NCBI GenBank assembly: GCA_023053575.1
Contig: JAKZAP010000016.1
Coordinates: forward strand, 21,780,030 to 21,844,029
Source: Branchinecta lynchi
Lineage: Eukaryota > Arthropoda > Branchiopoda > Anostraca > Branchinectidae
Reading direction: 5' to 3'
Length of the DNA stretch: 64,000 nt
The translations under genes were made by a program, and so were the position numbers. Below are positions 56,018 to 64,000 of this stretch, in pieces. The notes below the pieces were generated by a model. That model was not told the DNA's origin. It made no database searches and worked only from the letters and a program-made list of their open reading frames with translations. The stretch's first letter is position 1, and the number at the start of each line of letters is the position of its first letter.

Positions 56018-57110
56018 ATGATGACGAAATTTTAATTACGCACTTAAGAAGAGGAAAATAGTGCAGTACAGACAAATAAAAGGAAAAAATACACTGAGCT
56101 TTCAATAATGTAGTAAATGCACAAGATAAAAAAATAAATATTAACAAAATCGGACTAATTGGGTCTAAAAAATCTTCTTCCTAGATGGAATGCGGAAAAA
56201 TGGCCAAGGGCAGGAACGTGCAGGTCCTGGGCAATTGAAGATAACTTTGCACAATGGTCGGAGGGCAAAATATTTGCAGTTATACGGGAATTCCTGTAAC
56301 ATCGAGGAAGGTACAAGAGAAATCTCTTCTCTCCACCCTTCGTTCATTTTCTTACCTGAAGCGGTTTGGGGTCCCACGACATGAACTAGTGACACTTTAT
56401 AAAAATTATGTGAGGCCCATTTCAGAGTACGGCTGCCAAATTTGACATCCTGGCTTAAGTAAAGCTCAGGATGCCGAAATCGAACGACTGCAGAAGAGAG
56501 CCTACAGAATAATACTTGGTCACAATTACAAATCTTATAACGAAAGCCTTCAAATCCTCGATATCGAAAAACTGGCTGAAAGAAGACATAATCTTCTCAT
56601 GCGTTTTGGCCACCAAATTTTGAATTCTCAACAGGACCCTCCTTCCGGACTACGTTACACCCTCTCATGGACCGAATACGCGAAGCAAGGACGACCCAAA
56701 ACCCAAGATTGTTCCCCCACCTAAGAAATCTTCCGAAAGATACCTAAATTCATTCGTTCCGTATTTTACTAAACATTTTAACTGTTCATGATCCATGTTC
56801 GTTTCTTATTTATTGTTTGTTCGTTTGTGTCTTACTAGAATTGTAGTGATTGTTTATTTTCCCGGCCCATGTTAGCCTAGTGCTATTAGGGTTCAAATAA
56901 AATTGATTGATTGAAATGTACAATATTGGAAATAATCAAGTCCGGATACATTTTAAATCTTTTCGTCTCAGAATACCAAAAATTCCGGAAAGGTTGCAAA
57001 CAGAAGCAGGACAAAAACTATTCTATAAACTAACAAGGGCTTTTCTGTTACACCTTCCTCTATTTGGAACTATTTTTCCATGTCCGACACGGATAGAATC
57101 GTGAACGGTC
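56018..57110 (-). pseudogene. LINE 3' region (same family as 29470-29950), split by another LINE
   Basis: 56018-56323 and 56918-57110 together match 29470-29950 in reverse, including 'GGTATTCTGAG.CGA.AAGATT', 'TCTTGTACCTTCCTCGA.GTT' and the ATC-type tail at 56018-56030. The plus-strand ORFs in it (56190-56384, 56907-57104) are antisense shadows. Interrupted at 56324-56912. Confidence 0.75.
56324..56912 (+). pseudogene. 5'-truncated LINE inserted in the preceding LINE, with GAAAT duplication
   Basis: Flanked by GAAAT on both sides (56319-56323 and 56913-56917). The joined site matches the uninterrupted homologue near 29640. Coding: 'LLSTLRSFSYLKRFGVPRHE', 'LYKNYVRPISEYGCQI' (then a stop), 'AQDAEIERLQKRAYRIILG', 'SYNESLQILDIEKLAERRHN' and 'KIPKFIRSVF', the post-RT region of a CR1/L2/Rex-type ORF2. 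Its 3' end is 'GTTCAAATAAAATTGATTG'. Too short to be active; inserted by target-primed reverse transcription. Confidence 0.85.
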
Positions 57111-57114
57111 TATG

Positions 57115-57545
57115 TGGGTAATACAAAACATATCATTATCACATCCAGTACGCTTGATTCTACAAACATTCATACTGCTTTATGAACATTCAGAGGGGGA
57201 ACACGAGAGTCTCTACCCCCTAGTCCAACGTGAGAAAGTTGCTTTCCGATAGAAATCCAATGAGTGATTGATAGAACAACGTACCCATGTGGAAACGGAT
57301 GGGACAAGCTTATGGAAAGTGTAACAGCAAGATAACGGAGGACGGGGGAATCTGTTCCTTAATCCCCCTTAAATGCGGGGTTAATTTTCGAGGGCTAAAG
57401 TGGAGATGGGATACCAACAGAAAGGGATGATAGAAGGGCCAGTTGACTGTTGCATCACTGAATTCTTTTTAGCACATCGACGGGTACACAAAGGCTTTTC
57501 GAAGGAAACGAATCGAGAAGAGAGAAAAAGAACTGGTGATATCTT
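57115..57545. other. Unassigned stretch
   Basis: Nothing recognised. Confidence 0.4.
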
Positions 57546-57547
57546 AA

Positions 57548-58277
57548 GGTGCTTTCACATTGAATCCGTAAGGTCTTACGTTAAGTTAGCTAAGCTTACG
57601 TTAACTATCTTACGTTACGTGGACCTTTCACACCTTACGGAACGGAAACTAAGCTCCACCTGATCCAGATATGCTTTGAGAATCGCACAATTATCTGGAC
57701 TGAAAGACTTGCAGGTAATGCTAGGGTCAGAACAGCATCTGGAAATCTGGATGCTTGCAGCCAATTGGACATACTGGTAGCATTTTTTCCGCAAGTGAAA
57801 CCAAGGAGCTGCGTGACAAACTTGCTGATTACTTTCTTAGTCCACCATGGTCTGTGTCTTGGCAGAAAGAAGGCATTGCAGGGATTTTTTTGAGACTAAT
57901 GTGGTTAAAATGAGTTTGATGATTGTTTTAATACAAACTACTGTAAATAAAAGCCAGTTTTCTTTACACTCCTGTGCTAGGCTAATGCCTGGTGAATTCT
58001 TCCAAGTATTTATATGCATATTTTTATTCTTGTAATCTGCATGTTTGGGGATTTAAAAGTACGCCCTTTTCTCGCACAAAGTCAGTGAGTTTCTCATCTA
58101 GAAATTCCATGTTTCTGAAGTTTTGGACTGTCAGCGCAAGTCCTTAAGTGGAGGCGACGTTACGTCGTTACGATTCTTACGTTACGGAAAGAAATCGGCC
58201 TTAAGTACCTTAAGTAGGCCAGTGTGAAGGGGCAACGTAACCACTTAAGCCAGTGTGAAAGGCAATGTGAAATCACC
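57548..58277. mobile_element. 730-bp non-autonomous DNA transposon, GGTGCTTTCACATTG ends
   Basis: The left end GGTGCTTTCACATTG and right end CAATGTGAAATCACC are inverted with one mismatch. Subterminal regions on both sides are full of TTACGTTA/TAACGTAA and CTTAAGT words, with GTGTGAAAGG near the right end. The ends resemble PIF/Harbinger-group MITEs by composition; a target duplication is not obvious. The ORFs at 57837-58035 lie on both strands and are not supported. Confidence 0.65.
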
Positions 58278-58690
58278 TTTATTTATCAAAACATAGCGAT
58301 GTGTTCGAACCATCTTCGATACCAATTTTACTTCGACAAGGTTCATCGGACACCGTTGCAATCCTTGAGAAGAAGTTACCGCTGGTATCTTTTTAGCTCG
58401 CGTGCTCCGGAGCATAGGGAGCTTAGACGATCTGGGGGTGGGGGGGGGGGGGGGGGGGGGGGGGGTGGGAGGGGTTAAGTAAAAATTTCAAAAATAAAAA
58501 ACTGACGTTACTTGAAGATCATTTATTGTGCGCGATGTGGCGAATTTGTAAATTACGGCTTTTGCCCACTAACCACTTGTAAAACAGAAATCGGGAAATT
58601 CTCAACAAACACTCCGGCAAATCTTTAGCTAGATCTAGTAAAAGGCTGCAAGTGTCGCAAAAGGTTCAGGACCTCGCTATTTACAAGTTT
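58278..58690. other. Unassigned stretch with a long G tract
   Basis: 58434-58475 is almost pure G (a run of about 25). The poly-Gly reading in the ORF at 58224-58478 is an artefact. Confidence 0.5.
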
Positions 58691-58692
58691 TT

Positions 58693-59655
58693 GGGATCCC
58701 AAAACGTAAGTTGAGGGATACCTACGAAATCGCAAAAGTCGTCCGTCTGTCCGTCCTTCCGTCATCCTTTGAGCACGATAACTCTCGAAGTGAATCAGAT
58801 ATTTGATGAAACTTTGTGTAAGGGTTCTTTCGGTCAAGGGTAAGGTCGAGTTCGGAGATGGGCTCTGTAGCCTTACATTTAGGGGTGGGGGTTCAAGTTA
58901 AGGGGCAAACGAAGTATTTATAAACAGGTAATGTGATAGTCCATAATGTGGTAAGAAGACATGCTGAACACTATGATGAAAACCATTTTCTCGACGGACA
59001 AGTGTACGTCCGGAATCTGGCGAAAACCGGAAAGTTTCTAAAAAGCAAAAGTTTTGATTAGATGTTCGGCTTCGGTATAAGAAGACATGCTGAAGATTTG
59101 TGCGAGAATCATTTTCTACAGCTAGTTCACCCGGAACCCGGTAAAAAACCGGAAAATCTGTTAAAAGCAAAAGTTTTATTTTAAGTTGACTAGACGACAG
59201 ATTTAGGGGTAAGAAGAGACGATAAATCCGTATATGACAATCATGTTTTATCCGGTCATGCAGTTCTTCCGGTTTCCGGCTGAAACCGGAAAACTTGTTA
59301 TAAGTTAACGATTTATTTGAAGTTGATTAGATGTTCTTTATAAGCTGTTTATAAGCATAAGGTGATATGCTGAATTCGTTTCTGAACTTTCTTTTTTTGC
59401 TGGACAAATAGTTCACTCGGAATTCGGCCGAAACCGCAAATTTGAAAGAAGTAAAGCAGGAAGTATCGATCAGTATATAGATATGGATTTTAGAGGTATA
59501 CCCGAACTTGGCTGTCTCAGATGAAAGCTATTTGCTAAATTAATCTGTTTCCAAATTTCAATTGTACAAATGTTCAAGGATTCTGGCGAAGACAAGACCC
59601 AATTGCCTGGATCAAATATTAAATATTTGGGATCTCATCTAAACCTTTGGTCTTG
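58693..59655 (-). mobile_element. Helentron-like repeat, copy 6
   Basis: On the minus strand it starts CAAGACCAAAGGTTTAGATG and ends CGTTTTGGGATCCC followed by AAAAACTTG. Internal units with CCGGTTT and CCGGATTCC, 'GGGGTAAGAAG' and the GACGGA stretch are inverted at 58740-58765. Confidence 0.75.
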
Positions 59656-59793
59656 GTTTTTAAGCGGATGACTACCAGTACGCCCTCTTATAACCCTTGG
59701 AGAGACATTATTTTTTAGTGTTGACTGGAATATGTTGTGTTTTTATTTTGTTTGTAATTGGCTCTTTTCTTCTTTTATTTTGTCGTCCTTTTT

Positions 59794-61010
59794 GGGATCC
59801 CAAAACGGAAGTGGACGGATACCTATGACATCGCAAAAGTTGTCCGTCCGTCCGGGTATCTGTAAGCACGATAACTCTCGAAGGGAATGAGATATTTTGA
59901 TGAAACTTGGTATGAGGACTGTTTTGGTCAAGGGTAAGGTCGAGTTCGTAGATGGGATCTGTAACCCTATATTTGGGGGTGGGGGAGGGGGTTCAATTTA
60001 AGGGACAAACAAAATATTTTTTAAACAGCTAATGTGATAGTCGATTATGGGGTAAGAAGACATGCTGAGCACGATGGTGACAATCATTTTCTCGCCGGAC
60101 AAGTAGTTCGTCCGGAATCCGGCAAAACCGGAAAGTTTGTTAAAAGTAAAAGTTTCATTTGAAGTTGATTGAATGTTTGATGTAGGGGTAAGAAGACATG
60201 CTGAGCACGATGGTGAAAACCATTTTCTCGCTGGACAAGTATTTCGTCCGGAATCCGGCAAAAACCGGAAAGTTGGTTAAAAGTAAAAGTTTCATTTGAA
60301 GTTGATTAAATGTTTGATTTACGGGTAAGAAGACATGATGAGCATGATGGTGGAAATCATTTTGTCACCGGACAAGCAGTTCGTCCGGAATCCGGCCAAA
60401 ACCGGAAAGTTGGTTAAAAGTAACAGTTTCATTTGAAGTTGATTAAATGTTTGATTTATGAAGACAGAGAAGACATTTAAGAAGACATGCTAAACCCGAT
60501 GGTGAAAACCATTTTCTCGCCGGACAACTAGTTCGCCTGTAATCCGGCCCAAACCGGAATATATGTTAAAAGTAAAAGCTTTATCTGAAGTTGATTAGAT
60601 GATATATTTGGGGGTAAGAAGAGACGCTGAGACTGTATATAATGATCATTTTTTACCCGGGCATATAATTAGTCCGGAATCCGGTTGTACCCGCATTTTT
60701 TTTAAGTCAAAATTTTATTTAAAGTTGATTAGATTTCTTTATAGGGATAAGGAGATACGCCGGCTTCGTTTCTGAATTTTTCTTTTTTTTGCTGGACGCT
60801 CGGAAGTTCGGGCGAAACCGCAAATTTGGCAGTAGTAAAGCAGGAAGTTTCGGTCAATATCGTCAAAATAGATATGGCTTATAGAGGTATAGATAGGTAG
60901 ATAGAATATCTGAACTCGGTTTTCTCTGATGATTAGCCTGGCGAAGACAAGACCGAATTGTCTGGAACAAATCTTAGATTTTTGGGATCCCATCGACACC
61001 TTTGGTCTTG
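59794..61010 (-). mobile_element. Helentron-like repeat, copy 7
   Basis: On the minus strand it starts CAAGACCAAAGGTGTCGATG and ends CGTTTTGGGATCCC before AAAAAGGACG. It has more internal units than copy 6 (the 'GAAGACATGCTGAGCACGATGG' unit recurs at about 60057, 60195, 60330 and 60480, spacing near 135-140 bp), with high similarity between neighbours. Confidence 0.8.
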
Positions 61011-61046
61011 TTCTTAGACTCCGTCTTATGCTGTTATAGCTATCAT

Positions 61047-61389
61047 CAGAGGCGTTACTAGCCAAAATGTTTGGGAGTGGGGGGGGGGGGGGGTCTTTAC
61101 CAACTGGCTGGTCATTTTTACCGACTGTTTTTGCAGATAAAAATGACTATTATTGAGAAAAAACGACTGTGTTGACGAAATATTGGCTGATGTTAAGACA
61201 AACTACGATTTTGAAAAAATATCGACTATTTCTACGAGAAACTGACTGTTTTAAAAAAAAAATCAACCGTTTCCAAGAAAAAAATTGACTGTTTTTAAAA
61301 TTCGTCGTTCGCGCCGACTCGGCTATTTTTTACCTACTTGTCGACAACATTCGGGGGGGGGGGCCTCCCCCCCTTGTCAAGACGCCCTG
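61047..61389 (+). mobile_element. hAT-type MITE, family 2, copy 2
   Basis: CAGAGGCGTTACTAGCC at the left, inverse GACGCCCTG at the right; duplication GCTATCAT/CCTATCAT (61039-61046 and 61390-61397). The interior has 'CGACTGTTTTTGCAG', 'TGACTGTTTT' and 'CGACTCGGCTATTTTTTACC', the last also at 11630-11645 and inverted at 40030. Confidence 0.85.
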
Positions 61390-61397
61390 CCTATCAT

Positions 61398-62775
61398 AGA
61401 TGGGTAACAAAGACAAACATTCATACTATTTAGTAGTAGTAGAGTACGGACTACATTTCCTTACTTTGATGTCCGACTTCACCGGGTCTATCGACCCTGT
61501 CAATACGAGTAGCCTATACTAACCAGCGGGTTTATTTTACTTCATCGACGACTTTCGTTGTTGGATTGGCCGGAAGTGACGCTCTTACTTCCTCAGTTGT
61601 CCGAGGATGTGACAGCTTGAAGCCCAAGCAGTCCGGGTACAATCCAATAGAGACAAGTAGATGGTATCAGTCATACACCAATCCTTAAGTTTTGGGTATA
61701 GCGCTACAGCGTGAGGGTATGCCCCGATGTATGAGCACCGGTTGGGGCACCATGTTAGGGCAAGCCTTGTCGTTGGACCACTGTGCCCGAAAATTAGGTT
61801 TTGTATGACTGGAATGACTGGGTGGCTTATTTAGTTTGTAACACACGCTTCTAAGTGCTTGAACAGACAGAAAGCCGCGCCCACGTAGGTTCAATGCACT
61901 TTTGGTTCATTTAATATCAGCTCAACCAACTTTCTACGATAGCTTGGCGTTATTTTCAACTCTGCATTCTCAAAAACTTGCTGTTCGGTTGTTAAAGGCT
62001 TTGATTCATGTGGACCGAGAAGGGGGAGACACCATAATTTTTCGATGAGTCGGATTTTTACGAACACACTGTTACCTTTGTTTTCCCCAAAATCCTCACG
62101 GCAGCCAACGTTATCACAAATTACTTAAACACAATTCACTCCTGAACGCCAATCCGTCATTGCTAATTAACTATTCATTGATCTACTGACGCTGGTCAAA
62201 CGATTACTAGAACCTTCGAGAAAATCGAGTGGCATGTAAGAGGATTAAAACAACTTAGTATATCACATGTGGACGTTTAGATATGTCGGAAGAAGAAATG
62301 TTCGGCCAGTTTGACATTTTCTGGTCTCGGAAGCTGAATATTATTTAGCTCAATTTCAGAATCTTCAAGAAACCAGATCTAGTTTACATCCTTAATTCTT
62401 TGGACTTACGTGAATAAACAAGAAAAAACTGAAAACAAAACACTTATAGAAATCGAAAATGCAAATAATTAGTTTAATTTTTATTCCATATGCCTGCTAC
62501 AATAAAAACATTTTGTTAGATCCAAAGTCAAACTATGATTCCATCGTCCCCATGTCGGGTGCTTCCAACCCGCGCCGCTAGATGACACAGCGGTCGGATC
62601 GAGTCGTGGCTTCATCTTGGGTCTTGGGTGGGGGGGTTCTAGACGTTGCAAGTGCTAGAATAATTATGATATAACTCCTTTAAATGTACATCTATCCGCA
62701 CCGCTCTTTTCAGCTCTTTTTGTGCTCCATTTCGCTCTGGTGTCGCACATGTTTTACGGAAAAAGGAGTTGCAGT
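61398..62775. other. Unassigned stretch
   Basis: No gene, RNA or repeat relationship recognised. The ORF 61685-61894 (minus) has no known domain. Confidence 0.35.
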
Positions 62776-62777
62776 AA

Positions 62778-63085
62778 AATGAGAAGATGCTATTTTAAGT
62801 ATGCGAAGCACCTGCTTTATTTGCCAAAGTTATAACACAGCCACATGCTAACGGAGCATGTGGCTGTGTTTTCGAAGTTAAAGATGCAAGCGTCACACTT
62901 CTGGAAATTTCGTCGGCTCTGCCAAAAATCATGGACAACAGGGCCCAGCCAGCACATGACACTCTACAACCTTTTCTGGTCGATGAATGAAAAATTTGCA
63001 TACTTTTATTTTACTTTACATACTCCGCTTTTCAAATGGCGGGTCAGAAACAAATTACTTACTTACTTACTTACTTATATTTAGT
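62778..63085 (+). pseudogene. LINE ORF2 C-terminal fragment with (TTAC)n tail
   Basis: Plus frame: 'MRRCYFKYAKHLLYLPKL', a disrupted segment holding a perfect hairpin (62834-62870), then 'DASVTLLEISSALPKIMDNR' with 'AQPAHDTLYNLFWSM', matching 53060-53310. The 3' UTR ends 'CTTTTCAAATGGCGGGTCAG' and TTAC repeats at 63055-63077. This copy lacks the Helentron-like insertion and so serves as its empty site. Confidence 0.65.
62834..62870. repeat. Perfect 16-bp hairpin inside the LINE fragment
   Basis: AACACAGCCACATGCT pairs exactly with AGCATGTGGCTGTGTT across the 5-base loop AACGG. The homologous LINE at 53240-53265 has no such palindrome, so it arose within this copy. Confidence 0.85.
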
Positions 63086-64000
63086 GGAGTTGTTGATAGC
63101 TCGAAAATGTGCTTTGCTGGCCAGGTATAGAAATACTTAATTGAGATTTCTTGGATTCTAGCATGATTTTAAAAAGTGCAGAAGGTAAAAACAAAAACAA
63201 GAAAAAAACGTCGCGTCCTATGTGCTTTAAACAGTTTATTGCTTTACAATTAGTAGCCCATGCAATAACCACTAAAGATGGCAAAGGATATGACGGCATC
63301 AACGACAGGCAGAAAGACGACAACGACACGTATATTAGAAGTCTTGAAAGCTGAAAGGTGTTTTACTATTGAGATTTCTTGGATTCTGTCAAAATGGATT
63401 TAGAAAGCCTTCGTTATAAAATAAATATTTCTCTTGGACTTTGCACTTCAACGCTTTCAAAGAGTTCATTTACTCTTATGATTGTTTTTCAATCGTGTCA
63501 GATAAGGAATCTTTCTAACCCAGTGGGAAACTTCTACACAATGCTACCAGCGCCAGCAAATCACATATGCCGATGTCCGGTTTGATAAGGGCACGCGTAC
63601 AAGATTGCCTCACGGGGGGCTGCGTAAAAATGGGGGCCCCTCACACTTCCTCTAGAGCATCCCATTATGATGCCCTTTTGCAGCCAGAAAGATCAACTTG
63701 ATACTGTCAGTGGTTTACTCAGTTTTTCTAGGCTATTGTTGTGGGGTTGCGGTGATTTGCAGCTGGTAGCTCTCTGGTGTTGTAGTGAGCTAGTGGCTTC
63801 ATTCAGATTGATTGCTGAAGTTCTAAGCCTATGGTTACCCAAACGTATATCCTGCGCCCCCTTTAAAGTTAAACAGCCAAGATCCTCCTCTGGTACAGTA
63901 TCTGCACGGTGCAGGTACACTAACCTAATGAGGTGTACTGCAATTTGGTCATGAGAAAATCGAAAAAGTAGGTAAAACTGGCGCCGAGAATCGTTGGAGG
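63086..64000. other. Unassigned stretch with a short direct repeat
   Basis: ATTGAGATTTCTTGGATTCT occurs at 63140-63160 and 63369-63390, followed by different sequence. The overlapping ORFs at 63667-63954 are on both strands and unrecognised. Confidence 0.35.

Overview
The window is transposon-dense, AT-leaning nuclear DNA from an animal, most likely an invertebrate. The evidence is the mixture of 5'-truncated APE-type LINEs, hAT-type MITEs with 8-bp target duplications, hammerhead-bearing retro-repeats, G/C homopolymer tracts and gene-poor sequence. I could not place it in a phylum. I recognise no host gene with exons. Every convincing coding stretch belongs to a decayed non-LTR retrotransposon, and no tRNA, rRNA, CRISPR array or bacterial-type operon is visible.

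Layout. 1-4335 is a hairpin-ended repeat rich in internal tandem units. It carries a perfect 665-bp foldback element, and a second, inverted copy lies at 41593-44057. 4.3-9.1 kb holds LINE tails, MITEs and a hammerhead-type inverted repeat. 9165-11710 is a long hAT-like non-autonomous element filled with degenerate tandem arrays. 13-18.5 kb and 21.6-26.3 kb hold further MITEs and a 1-1.2 kb repeat family, here interpreted as Helentron-like, including one copy nested inside another. 29.4-38.2 kb has LINE 3' ends, hammerhead-type repeats, two GC-rich minisatellites in inverted orientation and an ATCGATAT array. 39.9-47 kb holds hAT and TA-target MITEs. 47.3-50.8 kb contains the best-preserved LINE (endonuclease end, reverse transcriptase, C-terminal zinc knuckle) on the minus strand. 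51-63 kb is a mosaic of LINE pseudogenes, nested insertions, three more Helentron-like copies and MITEs.

Two themes stand out. First, a dispersed repeat carries an apparently intact minimal type I hammerhead ribozyme core in at least three copies, with a compensatory stem I change between copies; similar ribozymes are known in Penelope-like elements and retrozymes. Second, several insertion events can be dated relative to each other from uninterrupted homologues elsewhere in the window, which fixes the ends of otherwise featureless repeats. All calls come from reading the sequence by eye. Family assignments are inference unless stated otherwise.
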